This document shows positions 31,329-40,304 of a DNA stretch of 64,000 nt, one piece after another. The stretch's first letter is position 1. Each line of letters starts with the position of its first letter. The stretch is from Paraflavitalea sp. CAU 1676 (GTDB taxonomy: Bacteria; Bacteroidota; Bacteroidia; Chitinophagales; Chitinophagaceae): NCBI RefSeq assembly GCF_029223285.1, contig NZ_JARHUJ010000008.1:248001-312000 (forward strand), read 5' to 3'. The notes under the pieces were generated by a model. The model did no database searches and had not been told where the DNA came from. It was given only the letters and a program-made list of their open reading frames with translations. Made by a program: the position numbers and the translations under genes.

Positions 31329-32966
31329 ATGGCAAATTCGCTGTTTCGGAGAAAATCACTGGAAGCACTTCAGAAAGAATACAACGCGGGCCTGGGCGAC
31401 GGGCATTCACACACCGGACTCAAAAGAGCCCTTCGTGTAAAGGACCTCACAGCCATGGGTATCGCTGCCGTAATTGGTGCGGGTATCTTCTCTACCATTG
31501 GTAAAGCTGCCTTCGATGGCGGTCCTGGCGTTATCATCCTTTTTGTGATCACCGCCATCACCTGTGGATTTTCCGCCCTCTGTTATGCAGAATTTGCTTC
31601 CCGCATACCCGTAGCGGGCAGCGCCTATACCTACGCTTATGTATCCTTCGGCGAAGTGGTGGCCTGGATCATCGGTTGGTCGCTCATCCTCGAATATGCC
31701 ATCGGTAATATCGCCGTCGCCATCAGCTGGAGCGGTTACTTCAATAACCTGTTGCAGGGCATGCAGATTCACCTGCCCGACTGGCTTATCAACAACTACG
31801 ACAGCGCCTCGCAACAGATACTCGATGCAGCGCCGCACATCGGCAGTCTGCCGCTTATCATGAACCTGCCCGCCTTCCTGATTGTGGTTATCATCACCTG
31901 GGTCGTGTACATGGGAATACAGGAAAGTAAAAGAACTACCAATTACATGGTGGCGCTCAAAATAGCAGTCATCATATTTGTGATCATAGCTGGATTCTTC
32001 TATGTAGAACCTGCCAACTGGAGCCCCTTCCTGCCCAATCAGTTTGATGGTGTGTTGAAAGGAGTATCAGCCGTATTCTTTGCCTACATAGGTTTCGATG
32101 CGGTATCTACCACCGCCGAAGAGTGTCGCAATCCCCAGCGCGACCTGCCACGCGGCATGATCTATTCGCTGATTATTTGTACGGTACTTTATATCCTCAT
32201 CGCTTTGGTATTGACCGGCATGGTATCCTATACGGAACTCAATGTGAACGATCCCCTGGCAGAGGTCTTCAAGAAGATTGGTCTGCCTAAAGTAAGCTTT
32301 GTGATCTCCGTAAGTGCGGTGATCGCTACCGCCAGCGTACTGCTCGTATTCCAGATGGGCCAGCCCCGTATCTGGATGAGCATGAGCCGCGACGGACTGT
32401 TGCCCAAACGCTTCAGCAAAGTGCACCCGAAATTCAATACGCCTTCGTACGCTACGATCCTTACGGGCATCCTGGTAGGTGTACCGGCCCTGTTCCTCAA
32501 CCTCACCGTGGTGACCGATCTTACCAGTATCGGCACACTCTTCGCGTTCATCCTGGTGTGTGGTGGGGTGTTGACATTGCCCAAGGACGAGCTGGCATCC
32601 AACAAACGCTTCAAATTGCCTTACATCAACGGACAGTGGATCATTCCTGTATTGGTGATCGTGGCGGCAATCGCCTTCTGGCAGCCGATCAGTACCCGCC
32701 TCGATTTTAGTCAGGGCTGGGAATACTGGAAACACTTCATTCCTTTCTACCTGTTCCTGGTTGTAGCAGCGATACTGTCTTTTGCCACCTTTACCCGCAA
32801 GCTCTCCCTGATCCCGGTAATGGGCATGTTGAGCTGCTTCTACCTCATGACAGAGATCGGACTCAAGAACTGGATCGTATTCACCATCTGGATGGGCATC
32901 GGATTGATCATTTACTTTGTGTACGGTTACCGCAAGAGCAAGCTGGCCGCTGCCGCTGTCGCTTAA
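31329..32966 (+). CDS. APC-superfamily amino-acid permease (cationic amino-acid transporter type)
   Basis: 545 residues with about 14 hydrophobic helices. GIAAVIGAGIFSTIGKAAFDGG is in two shorter parts the first-helix signature (AVIGAGIFSTIG); ALCYAEFASRIPVAGSAYTY and FAYIGFDAVSTTAEECRNPQ are the APC/CAT marks in helices 2-3 and 6-7. This is an inner-membrane amino-acid/proton symporter or exchanger, closest in pattern to CAT-type permeases for Lys/Arg or broad substrates. An HD-domain gene follows 3 bp after the stop, so the two are probably co-transcribed. Confidence 0.93.
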   Translation: MANSLFRRKSLEALQKEYNAGLGDGHSHTGLKRALRVKDLTAMGIAAVIGAGIFSTIGKAAFDGGPGVIILFVITAITCGFSALCYAEFASRIPVAGSAYTYAYVSFGEVVAWIIGWSLILEYAIGNIAVAISWSGYFNNLLQGMQIHLPDWLINNYDSASQQILDAAPHIGSLPLIMNLPAFLIVVIITWVVYMGIQESKRTTNYMVALKIAVIIFVIIAGFFYVEPANWSPFLPNQFDGVLKGVSAVFFAYIGFDAVSTTAEECRNPQRDLPRGMIYSLIICTVLYILIALVLTGMVSYTELNVNDPLAEVFKKIGLPKVSFVISVSAVIATASVLLVFQMGQPRIWMSMSRDGLLPKRFSKVHPKFNTPSYATILTGILVGVPALFLNLTVVTDLTSIGTLFAFILVCGGVLTLPKDELASNKRFKLPYINGQWIIPVLVIVAAIAFWQPISTRLDFSQGWEYWKHFIPFYLFLVVAAILSFATFTRKLSLIPVMGMLSCFYLMTEIGLKNWIVFTIWMGIGLIIYFVYGYRKSKLAAAAVA

Positions 32967-32969
32967 AAC

Positions 32970-33608
32970 ATGTTGCAAGAGATCAGGGAAATATGGTTCG
33001 ATTGCTGCTTGCGCTATAGCAGCGATTCCGGGGTGGCGGAAAAGTTGTGGGATGAAATACGCCGGCGCTATACCAGTAGCCAGCGTCATTACCACAACCT
33101 GGTCCATATAAACCATTTACTCCAGCTGGAAGCTCAATACAAGCAACATCTGGCCGATCGTGATGTCGTCCTCTTGTCAATCTTTTACCACGATATCGTG
33201 TACAGCGTGGTGCGCAAAGATAACGAAGCACGCAGCGCGGCGATCGCCGAAAAAAGACTTGCCCGGCTTAACCTGCCATCGGAAAAGATACAATCCATCA
33301 GCGAGTTCATCAAAGCCACGCAAACCCATATAATTCCTGAAGGTGCGCCGCATGCCGGCGACCTCGCCTGGTTCCTCGATTTCGATATGGCCATCCTGGC
33401 CGAACCCTGGAGTCGTTACGAGCGATATGCACAACAAGTTCGCAAAGAATACCGCATCTACCCCGACATGCTTTACAACCCCGGCAGAAAGAAATTCCTC
33501 CAAAACACGATCGCCAGCGGTCACGTCTACCATACGGATTGGTTTCGTGAGCACCATGAAGCCGCCGCCCTGGCCAATATGGAGCGGGAGTTGGAGTGGT
33601 ACAAGTAA
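32970..33608 (+). CDS. Predicted HD-superfamily phosphohydrolase
   Basis: 212 residues. YHNLVHINHLLQLE gives the first histidines and FYHDIVYSVVRKDNEARSA is the HD motif (His-Asp, metal binding), with DLAWFLDFDMAILAEPWSRY as the later Asp-rich part. This is the small stand-alone HD family common in Bacteroidota, predicted to hydrolyse a phosphate ester or nucleotide. Substrate unknown. It directly follows the permease (3-bp gap) and has a good in-frame ATG. Confidence 0.88.
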   Translation: MLQEIREIWFDCCLRYSSDSGVAEKLWDEIRRRYTSSQRHYHNLVHINHLLQLEAQYKQHLADRDVVLLSIFYHDIVYSVVRKDNEARSAAIAEKRLARLNLPSEKIQSISEFIKATQTHIIPEGAPHAGDLAWFLDFDMAILAEPWSRYERYAQQVRKEYRIYPDMLYNPGRKKFLQNTIASGHVYHTDWFREHHEAAALANMERELEWYK

Positions 33609-33619
33609 GCGCCGCGGCT

Positions 33620-33835
33620 CGCCACAACCCACGCCCCCACGCATCCCCGCACGCCTACCCGCACCGCCAACCACTCCCTGCTCGCCACTTCCGCCCGCAC
33701 CTCCAAGCACTCCCCACTCGCCACGCATCCCCGCACGTCCACCCGCACAGCCAACCACTCCCTGCTCGCCACTTCCGCCCTCACCTCCAAGCACTCCCAC
33801 TCCCCACTCGCCACGCATCCCCGCACGTCCACCCC
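33620..33835. repeat. C-rich tandem repeat, 84-90 bp period
   Basis: The motif CGCATCCCCG occurs at 33641, 33725 and 33815. Between them the text repeats nearly unchanged (CCAACCACTCCCTGCTCGCC, ACCTCCAAGCACTCCC), giving about 2.4 copies of an 84-bp unit. The second copy has a 6-bp duplication. The plus strand is almost free of G and very rich in C. No homologous gene is visible, although several frames are open because stops are rare. Confidence 0.8.
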
Positions 33836-33875
33836 CTTCCGCCAACCTCCTGTTTCCGCTTTTCGCCGAATTGCA

Positions 33876-33883
33876 TAATTTTG
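33876..33883 (+). promoter_or_regulatory. -7 box (TAATTTTG) of the DUF2027-Smr gene
   Basis: TAATTTTG matches TAnnTTTG and ends 4 nt before the ATG at 33888. A TTTC at 33853-33856 lies at about the -33 distance. Confidence 0.5.
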
Positions 33884-33887
33884 TGCC

Positions 33888-34916
33888 ATGAAATTTCAGA
33901 TAGGCGATAAAGTGGTGGTGCTGCATTCCAACGACGACGGCGAAGTAGTGGATATCATCAACGAGAAAATGGTGATGGTCGATGTAAGGGGCGTGAAATT
34001 CCCGGCCTATACCGATCAGTTGGATTTCCCGTATTTCAAACAGTTCATGAAGAATAAGATCGTACCCGAGAAGAAAGAGAAAAAAGATAAAAAGTACATC
34101 GACGATCTCCCCCGCGAAAAGAAACAGATCAAGGATAAAGTGGTAGACGGGGTTTGGATCACCTTCATCCCCGTGCTGGTGCCCGACGAGTTTGGCGACG
34201 ATGTGGTGGAAGACCTGAAGGTGCACCTCGTCAACCGCACCCATGGCGATTATAAATTCACGTATAAGCTGAACTATTTTGGCGAGACCTCCTTCGATCT
34301 CGTCAACCAGATACGTCCCTTCGAGGACTTCTACCTGCACGACGTGGAGTTCGAAACACTCAATGACAGTCCGACCTTCTCCTTCGAGTTCTCCCTCACC
34401 AAGCCCGATAAGAACAAGGCCGAGTATTTCGAGTCATCCATAAAACTCAAGCCCAAACAGGTATTCACGCGCATCGAGGAGTTGAAGAAGAAAGGCGAAG
34501 CTACCTTCTCCTATAAACTGTTCGACGATTATCCTCCCCGCGTGGAAGAACCCTCTATCGACGTGAGCATACTCGGCGCCAAAGGGTTCAAGGTATACGA
34601 CGTGTCGCAAACCCGTCAAAACCTGGAACCGGCAAAGAACGAGATCGACCTGCACATCGAAAAGCTGACGCCCGACGCAGACACCCTCGACAATTTTGAA
34701 AAGCTCGACCTGCAGATCAGGACCTTCGAGAAATACCTCGACCTGGCCATCCTGCACCACAAACCGGCATTTATCGCCATCCATGGAGTGGGCAGCGGCA
34801 AACTGCGTGACGAGATCCACGAGATACTCAAATACAAAAAGGGCGTCAAAAGCTTCTTCAACAAGTACCACCCTGCTTATGGATATGGTGCCACGGAGAT
34901 CTATTTCCAGTATTAG
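33888..34916 (+). CDS. DUF2027 / Smr domain protein
   Basis: 342 residues. The N-terminal MKFQIGDKVVVLHSNDDGEV and VVDIINEKMVMVDVRGVKFP form a small SH3-like module, then a charged linker (KKEKKDKKYIDD). A middle beta domain (about 90-230; VWITFIPVLVPDEFGDDVVE) fits DUF2027. The C-terminal Smr domain (about 250-342) has EIDLHIEKL, then FIAIHGVGSGKLRDEIHEIL and the end HPAYGYGATEIYFQY. Smr domains nick or bind DNA/RNA and are known from MutS2; stand-alone forms resolve stalled ribosome or recombination substrates. Fusion with DUF2027 is a Bacteroidota trait. Confidence 0.9.
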   Translation: MKFQIGDKVVVLHSNDDGEVVDIINEKMVMVDVRGVKFPAYTDQLDFPYFKQFMKNKIVPEKKEKKDKKYIDDLPREKKQIKDKVVDGVWITFIPVLVPDEFGDDVVEDLKVHLVNRTHGDYKFTYKLNYFGETSFDLVNQIRPFEDFYLHDVEFETLNDSPTFSFEFSLTKPDKNKAEYFESSIKLKPKQVFTRIEELKKKGEATFSYKLFDDYPPRVEEPSIDVSILGAKGFKVYDVSQTRQNLEPAKNEIDLHIEKLTPDADTLDNFEKLDLQIRTFEKYLDLAILHHKPAFIAIHGVGSGKLRDEIHEILKYKKGVKSFFNKYHPAYGYGATEIYFQY

Positions 34917-35164
34917 GATCGATAGCCTGCACCGCAGCGTAGGGGCCGGCCTGCGCAGCTGGATAGCTACCGCTGTCCTGAGAAGCCACTGCCGGCCCGT
35001 AGCACCGCGGCCCTCAATCTTTCTCGCCCGGCCCGCACGGCCCACTGCTAGCCGCCGCCCCGAAAGGCCGGCGCGGCAGTTCATCACCCTAAATTGTCAT
35101 TCCGGCGATCTGCCGTTCGTTTCCTGTAGCGTAGGGGATACATTTATCCCTTAAACGTTTGCTC

Positions 35165-35803
35165 ATGTACAAGTTACTTTCTGCATTAATCTTCGCGCTG
35201 CCCCTCGCAGCAGCAGCGCAATCTCCGCAACCCGAACAGCCATCTCCGCGAACCAAGTTCGGTCTCAAGGCCGGACTCAATTTCTCGAACATCACAAAGG
35301 TGAGCTCAGTCAACGGACAAAGCCGCAACGGCTTTATGGTAGGGGCATTTCTGGCACCGCCCTCGAAAGGCATCCTGGGCTACCGGTCCGAGATCGTCTT
35401 TTCCCGGCAGGGCTACGATTATAAAACTTCCAGCACCACCGGCAGTGTTCACCTCGACTACATCCTGTTGCCGCAGCTGATGTGTATCAACATCACCAAA
35501 TTTGTTCAGCTACAGGCCGGCGGTCAGGTGGCCTTCCTCGTCAGCGGCAAGGTGGATAGCAGCGCCAGTAGTTACTCGCGACCCAATACCCCCGGTAAAA
35601 TGATCGATTATTACAACCGCTTCGATTATGGCATTGCCGGCGGACTGGAGGTATATCCCTTCAAGGGCCTCTTGATCGGTGCCCGCTTCAATATGAGCCT
35701 GGCCACCCTCAACAAAGAAGCGATCATGACCAATCCCAATTATGTGCCCCGCGTGGATGCGAAGAACAATGTGTTCAGTCTATTTGCAGGCTATAAATTC
35801 TAA
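35165..35803 (+). CDS. PorT-family outer-membrane barrel protein
   Basis: 212 residues from the ATG. Signal peptide YKLLSALIFALPLAAAAQ (cleavage after AxA). The mature part begins TKFGLKAGLNFSNITKVSS, the classic porT-like/outer-membrane beta-barrel (OMP_b-brl_2) start, with YRSEIVFSRQGYDY, LDYILLPQLMCINI and a C-terminal NVFSLFAGYKF strand ending in Phe. Predicted small outer-membrane barrel. No functional partner nearby. Upstream 34917-35164 is GC-rich, with a GGGCCGGC/GCCGGCCC pair, but no gene. Confidence 0.85.
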   Translation: MYKLLSALIFALPLAAAAQSPQPEQPSPRTKFGLKAGLNFSNITKVSSVNGQSRNGFMVGAFLAPPSKGILGYRSEIVFSRQGYDYKTSSTTGSVHLDYILLPQLMCINITKFVQLQAGGQVAFLVSGKVDSSASSYSRPNTPGKMIDYYNRFDYGIAGGLEVYPFKGLLIGARFNMSLATLNKEAIMTNPNYVPRVDAKNNVFSLFAGYKF

Positions 35804-35828
35804 TAGAAAGGAAAATAATTCCCAATAA

Positions 35829-35860
35829 AAAAGGGTCCGGCCTCACCAGGCCGGACCCTT
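35829..35860. terminator. Bidirectional terminator between convergent genes
   Basis: A perfect 13-bp stem AAGGGTCCGGCCT / AGGCCGGACCCTT with loop CACC. It has A-runs on the left and is positioned between the PorT-like gene and the DUF4440-like gene, so it can serve either strand. Confidence 0.85.
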
Positions 35861-35904
35861 GACATATATGGACGGAATAACAAAGGGCGTTATTGATCGT
35901 TCGT

Positions 35905-36744
35905 TCAGCTCCTCAGCGTTTGCAGTAGCAACTTCCAGCCTAGCGAAGTGTGTACCCACACACGCAGGTAAAATTCCTGTTTCCCTTCGTTGGTAACCGT
36001 GCCATACACATAGGCAAAATCGCGGCTCTCGGACATGCCGCCAGCTATTGGTTTAAAGCGGAGCGTACCGGGTATGCGTGAAAGGTCTTTCTCTACATCC
36101 TCAACATGTGTAACAGGCTGCTGTCCTTCTATATTGAACCACGTTTCGGGCATGATCACCTGCCGGTAGACGCTGAGCCCTTCGCTTTGGAACTTTCTAA
36201 TAAATACCATTTCGGGAGCCAACGCATTGGTATCCATCACCTGCCCCAGCACAGCATGGCTGGAAGGCACCAACCGTTCGTTGGAAGCCTGATACAATTC
36301 CTGCTGCTTGTACAGGGATGTTGGATAGTTGATGCCAATATCCAACAGGAATTTCCATTGCCCGGCCTTGTTCTTATACCAGATGGTGGAGTAGTGACCC
36401 GCCGTAATGGAAGTATCCGGAAGCGGCGCATGTGCCTGCGAGGTATAGGGACCAGTAGTAAAACCCAGTTCGCCCGACTTCGCCATTCCCGAAAAGGCGG
36501 GATGCCACAACAGGGAGATGGGCGATTCGGGCATCGCCGTGAACATCCGGAGAGCTTTGCGCACCTTGCCGCCCCCGAACACCACCCCCTGGCTATCCGC
36601 ATACTGAATAAAAGCTTGTCTTACGCTATGATCGAGAGCATGCTGGGCAAAGGCCAGTTCGGCCGTTACAACTTCCTGCGTTCGCTGCGCGTAGGTGGGC
36701 AGGGTAAACAGGCCAATGGCCAATATCGTGAGGCATTTCTTCAT
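35905..36744 (-). CDS. Secreted protein, DUF4440/SnoaL-like
   Basis: 279 residues. A signal peptide (LTILAIGLFTLPTYAQ) starts the protein. The mature part shows two SnoaL/NTF2-like halves: AELAFAQHALDHSVRQAFIQ with WHPAFSGMAKSGELGFTTGP, and the C-terminal FYLRVWVHTSLGWKLLLQTL that ends a cone-shaped beta sheet. GHYSTIWYKNKAGQWKFLLD has the family's W-K-(F/L) end. Enzymatic role unknown; such secreted NTF2-like proteins often bind small molecules. The gene has no close neighbour on the same strand. Confidence 0.75.
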   Translation of the reverse strand: MKKCLTILAIGLFTLPTYAQRTQEVVTAELAFAQHALDHSVRQAFIQYADSQGVVFGGGKVRKALRMFTAMPESPISLLWHPAFSGMAKSGELGFTTGPYTSQAHAPLPDTSITAGHYSTIWYKNKAGQWKFLLDIGINYPTSLYKQQELYQASNERLVPSSHAVLGQVMDTNALAPEMVFIRKFQSEGLSVYRQVIMPETWFNIEGQQPVTHVEDVEKDLSRIPGTLRFKPIAGGMSESRDFAYVYGTVTNEGKQEFYLRVWVHTSLGWKLLLQTLRS

Positions 36745-36966
36745 GGTATCTTTTCATAAATGTACTGTCCGTGAACACCGTAACCATCAGCCGGCAGCTA
36801 AGAGGTTAGATATCCAGTCCTAATTGTAAGAATTAAGAACTGAATTGTGTTGGGTAGAGCTTATTTAATGTGCGTAAACCGGCTGCCCCACTGGCTCGTA
36901 GTCCATCACCACAGGCAAACGCTGCGCTTTCATTCCCTGTATGCAGGCATTCCCCTCTCAAAATCG

Positions 36967-36974
36967 TACCTTTG
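36967..36974 (+). promoter_or_regulatory. -7 box (TACCTTTG) of rnpB
   Basis: TACCTTTG matches TAnnTTTG and ends 4 nt before the P1 helix of RNase P RNA. No clear -33 TTG is seen at 18-20 nt. Confidence 0.55.
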
Positions 36975-36977
36975 TCA

Positions 36978-37491
36978 TAACTACAAACCGGGTTATCGCT
37001 CCTCCCGCTCGTGCTTGCACGGCATGTGGAGGGGAGGAAAGTCCGGACAGCGCAGAGCAATGTACCGGTGAAGAGCCGGGTTCGCCGCAAAGCATCTTGT
37101 ATGCAGCGCAGTGAAACAGACAGTGCCACAGAGAATAACTGCCTTCAGCCACCGGGTTTCCGGTAGTTTAGTTCGTAGTTCTGGCGTGGGTCTACGCCTT
37201 CGCCAGGGCTACGGAGGGTAAGGGTGAAAACGTAGGGTAAGAGCCTACGGTGTTGTACAGTAATGTATGGCAGGGGTAAACCTTACATGCTGAAATGCCA
37301 TGTATACCAACGGTCGAGGGCTGCTCGTCCGAACCTCGTAAGAGGTCCGTTGGGTGGGTAGGCAGCAAGAGCCTGTCAGTAATGCCAGGCCCAGATAAAT
37401 GATAACCGTACCAGTACGCCCACCGATGCTTCGGTAAAGGCGGTGTACCGGTAAACAGAATCCGGCTTACAGGTTTGTAGTTACTTTTTTT
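36978..37491 (+). ncRNA. rnpB: RNase P RNA (bacterial type A)
   Basis: Catalytic RNA that removes 5' leaders from tRNA precursors. The ends pair as helix P1 (TAACTACAAACC at 36978-36989 with GGTTTGTAGTTA at 37472-37483). Conserved regions are present in order: GAGGAAAGTCCGGAC, the ACAGAA-like CAGAGAATAACTG, GGTAAGGGTGAAA, a central AGAGG stretch, CCCAGATAAATGATAACCGT-like CR IV/V, and ACAGAATCCGGCTTA near the 3' end. TTTTTTT at 37485-37491 ends the transcript. Size about 507 nt, somewhat longer than the E. coli RNA (377). Confidence 0.95.
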
Positions 37492-37530
37492 ACTTCGTCA
37501 GAAGGGCGTCCCGCGCCCCTTGCAGGGCGC

Positions 37531-38439
37531 TTACAGGATAAACGCCACCAGCTCCATCAACCACGCAATACCCAGGTGTACGATCAAACCACCCCAGATA
37601 TTCCGGGTATTCAACACCACCACACCCAGAATCAAACCACCGAAATAAGAAGTAATGCATTCACCCAGCGGTTTGCCAAAATGTATACAGCAATAGAAAG
37701 CAGCCATGGGTAAGATGGCGTTTGCGCCGGCATAGCGGGCAAAGGCAAGAATGAGGAAGCCACGGAAGAAGGCCTCTATGGTGAGGAAGTCGATGCCGTA
37801 CGACAGCTCGTACAAGAGCTTATAAGGCCAGGAATTGACTGTAAAATCGTCGATGAAGGCAATGCGCTGCACCTTGGGGTAAGTGTGCTGGAAATCGGCC
37901 TGTGTGCCCGCTAAAGCGATGAGGGGCACCATCATCAACAGTAGTCCGAAGTAAGGCTTCAGATCGAATCCTTTCAATTGCATACCCGCCACCGGACCTT
38001 CATACTTTCCCACGCGCCATACAATCGTCACCAGGATCAGCACAAGAGCGCATTTCAGGGGCCAGTTGAGGGTCATATAGACGTAGCGGTCCCACGGAAA
38101 GCCAAGACCCGCCGTGAGCATGCCAGACAGCTCGTCGGCCGATACTTTAATGGCAAAGATGAGGCAGGAGGCGATCAGCAGCACGTAAAAGAATAGGGGA
38201 GGGCGGCGTACGGTGTTCACGAAGAGCGACTGCAGCAGCCAGGCGCTGCCCAATACAAACAGGTACAGGCTGAAAGAACCACCGAGCCGTGCTAACGTAG
38301 GCTTGCTCATGATGGTGCGCTCTAAACCCGCTGTGTAGTTGAAATAAATGAGTATGGCCATCAACAGGCTCACACTCCCGAATGCTTTCAGGTTGAGCGT
38401 GGCGATGTAGGCCTTTAGATACCCAATTATGCGTTTCAT
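37531..38439 (-). CDS. CPBP-like (Abi) intramembrane protein, possibly degenerate
   Basis: 302 residues, about 8 hydrophobic helices. The C-terminal region matches the CPBP/Abi glutamic endopeptidase family: FLTIEAFFRGFLILAF (motif 1), AAFYCCIHFGKPLGE (motif 2) and GGLIVHLGIAWLMEL (motif 3). Compared with the canonical EExxxR / FxxxH / HxxxN-B set, the first Glu of motif 1 is Ile here (IExxxR) and the motif 3 Asn is absent. The protein may therefore be inactive or use altered residues. Known members cleave prenylated or signal peptides or act in bacteriocin immunity. It is monocistronic. Confidence 0.78.
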   Translation of the reverse strand: MKRIIGYLKAYIATLNLKAFGSVSLLMAILIYFNYTAGLERTIMSKPTLARLGGSFSLYLFVLGSAWLLQSLFVNTVRRPPLFFYVLLIASCLIFAIKVSADELSGMLTAGLGFPWDRYVYMTLNWPLKCALVLILVTIVWRVGKYEGPVAGMQLKGFDLKPYFGLLLMMVPLIALAGTQADFQHTYPKVQRIAFIDDFTVNSWPYKLLYELSYGIDFLTIEAFFRGFLILAFARYAGANAILPMAAFYCCIHFGKPLGECITSYFGGLILGVVVLNTRNIWGGLIVHLGIAWLMELVAFIL

Positions 38440-38544
38440 TGGAAAAGGAAAACTAAGTGCAAGGAGCTTGCCAATGCTTCAAAACCACGTGTTGAAAGAG
38501 CCGGATTAGGATGTACCATGTTGCCGGCGCCCGCTCAACCAGGG

Positions 38545-39486
38545 TTAAGCGATAAAGCTGGCCTTCATCTTGCTCATCAGGTCGGTCTCGATCATCTTTT
38601 GCGCCACCTTGATCATGTTGGAGAAAGCCAGCGCGTGCGAGATACCATGACCGATGATCACCGGTTTGGCTACCCCAAGCACAGGCGTACCACCATACAG
38701 TTCGAAGTTGAAGCGGTCGAAGTACTCGTGTTTGATGCCCTGGCGATGCGTGATGTCGTAGATGGATTCAGCCATTTTCAGGATCACATTACCGGTAAAA
38801 CCTTCGCAAACCATGACGTCGGCTTTATCTTCCAGCACATCCCGGCCTTCGATATTGCCGGTAAAGTTGATCTGTGTGTTGGCCTTAAGCAGGGGATACG
38901 TGGCTTGCGCCAGGAGGTTACCCTTACCTTCTTCTTCACCAATGTTGAGCAACGCTACCCGGGGATTGTCGATACCCAGGATATGCTGTGCATAGAGGGA
39001 ACCGAGGATGGCGAACTGATTCAGGTTCTCCGGTTTACAGTCAGCATTGATGCCAACATCCAGGATCAAACCAGTTTTGCCGCTTTCCCGGGGCATAATG
39101 GTGGAAATGGTAGGGCGCAGCACGCCTTCAATGGCTTTGATGGAGTACATAGCGCCTACAAGCATGGCGCCGGTGTTGCCGGCGCTTATAAACGCATCTG
39201 TTTTGCCCGAAGCCAACAGGTGAAACCCGATGGCTATAGACGATTGCTGCTTTTCCTTTAATGCTTTTGTGGGATGTTCATGCATGTCAATAACCTGTGG
39301 TGCATGCACTACTTTTACGCGGTCTGCAGGAATATCATACTCCTGCAGCAGCGGGTTGAGTTGTGCTTCATCACCGGTTAGAAACAATATTGCCGGACTA
39401 TCAGTTCCCGACAAATAAAGCTGGATACCTTTCACCGCTTCGAGCGGCGCAAAATCTCCACCCATCATATCTAAACCAATTCTCAT
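38545..39486 (-). CDS. plsX: Phosphate acyltransferase
   Basis: 313 residues. MRIGLDMMGGDFAPLEAVKG is the PlsX start; ISAGNTGAMLVGAMYSI and VALLNIGEEEGKGN are diagnostic (the NxGxExxKG loop). FVCEGFTGNVILKMAE-like VMVCEGFTGNVILK is the C-terminal signature. It converts acyl-ACP to acyl-phosphate for phospholipid synthesis. It follows rpmF by 28 bp in the conserved DUF177-rpmF-plsX order. Confidence 0.96.
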   Translation of the reverse strand: MRIGLDMMGGDFAPLEAVKGIQLYLSGTDSPAILFLTGDEAQLNPLLQEYDIPADRVKVVHAPQVIDMHEHPTKALKEKQQSSIAIGFHLLASGKTDAFISAGNTGAMLVGAMYSIKAIEGVLRPTISTIMPRESGKTGLILDVGINADCKPENLNQFAILGSLYAQHILGIDNPRVALLNIGEEEGKGNLLAQATYPLLKANTQINFTGNIEGRDVLEDKADVMVCEGFTGNVILKMAESIYDITHRQGIKHEYFDRFNFELYGGTPVLGVAKPVIIGHGISHALAFSNMIKVAQKMIETDLMSKMKASFIA

Positions 39487-39514
39487 CCGGCAGGTAAGGT
39501 TTGTATTAAAAGGC

Positions 39515-39706
39515 CTATTTAATTGGAGATTGCTCTACAACAACTTTTCCTTTGTAATACAACTTACCCTCGCTCACGTGAGCACGGTGGCGAACATGGA
39601 TCTCACCGGTGGTGCTGTCTTTGCTTAATGTAACCTTCTCAGCCTTGTAGTGAGTTCTTCTCTTCGCACCCCTTTGTTGGGAATGTCTGCGTTTCGGATT
39701 AGGCAT
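39515..39706 (-). CDS. rpmF: 50S ribosomal protein L32
   Basis: 63 residues, very basic, starts MPNPKRRHSQQRGAKRRTHY, the L32 signature (PxRxxSxxRxxxRR). The zinc-binding cysteines of some L32 proteins are absent, as in C-minus forms. It sits between DUF177 and plsX in the usual operon. Confidence 0.96.
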   Translation of the reverse strand: MPNPKRRHSQQRGAKRRTHYKAEKVTLSKDSTTGEIHVRHRAHVSEGKLYYKGKVVVEQSPIK

Positions 39707-39735
39707 AACCTATAAATTTATAAACTACTAAAAAA

Positions 39736-40281
39736 TCAATTGTCTTCTAAATCTTTGAACTTTTCCAATCCCTTCCATTGAGGGTTGGGGGCCGTTTCGC
39801 CCTGAACATCCATGTTTTTCAGCATCGCCAGCACTTCTTTATTACAGTGCGGACCTCCCATTTCATCTTCCGTGCACATACGCTGCATCGGAATGCTGAG
39901 GTTGATGAACTCGTAGATCCAGTCGGCTATATGCAGGTGACTTTCGCCACGTGATATATAATGTACATCCGGATCTTCTTCCTGCTCATTCATCACTTCG
40001 GGATCTTCTACCATTTTTACAACGACATTGAAGTCGTCCCAAAGCTGAAGGGGCAGGTTGTTACCACAACGATCGCAGATGACTTCTAACTGACCGCCTA
40101 TTTCAAATTTCAGCAGCATAAAGCCCGTCTTCTTATCCAGCGTCAACTTCACCTGGGCTTTGCAGTTCTTGAAATCCTGCTCCTGGTACTCTACAAAGAA
40201 CTTATCATCAATCGGGTACTCAAACTCATGGATTCCCGGCTTCAACCCTACGAATGCGATATCGAAATTCCTGCGGCTCAT
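39736..40281 (-). CDS. DUF177 (YceD-like) protein
   Basis: 181 residues from the ATG at 40281 (another ATG at 40287). Starts SRRNFDIAFVGLKPGIHEFE; the C-terminal half has ICDRCGNNLPL and an acidic stretch (DEQEEDPDVHY-like), then a late Cys pair (CTEDEMGGPHC). This is the DUF177/YceD family that always precedes rpmF and is implicated in 23S rRNA maturation in other bacteria. Here it leads the operon with a -7 box (TACCTTTG, minus strand 40305-40312) ahead of it. Confidence 0.9.
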   Translation of the reverse strand: MSRRNFDIAFVGLKPGIHEFEYPIDDKFFVEYQEQDFKNCKAQVKLTLDKKTGFMLLKFEIGGQLEVICDRCGNNLPLQLWDDFNVVVKMVEDPEVMNEQEEDPDVHYISRGESHLHIADWIYEFINLSIPMQRMCTEDEMGGPHCNKEVLAMLKNMDVQGETAPNPQWKGLEKFKDLEDN

Positions 40282-40304
40282 GAGCATCCCTTTTAAAGAG
40301 TTTG

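Noticed and set aside
32067-33116. A 349-codon minus-strand frame opposite the amino-acid permease
   Set aside because: It is His/Gln/Asp-rich with no signal peptide or family pattern, and mirrors the codon bias of the permease, which is certain.
33177-34340. A 387-codon open frame on the minus strand across the HD gene end, the C-rich repeat and DUF2027-Smr
   Set aside because: It overlaps two well-supported genes on the other strand, and its middle is the low-complexity Gly/Arg translation of the 84-bp repeat. The C-rich DNA simply lacks stops.
36847-37152. Short open frames on both strands at the start of the RNase P gene
   Set aside because: They overlap conserved RNase P RNA elements, and none shows a protein pattern.
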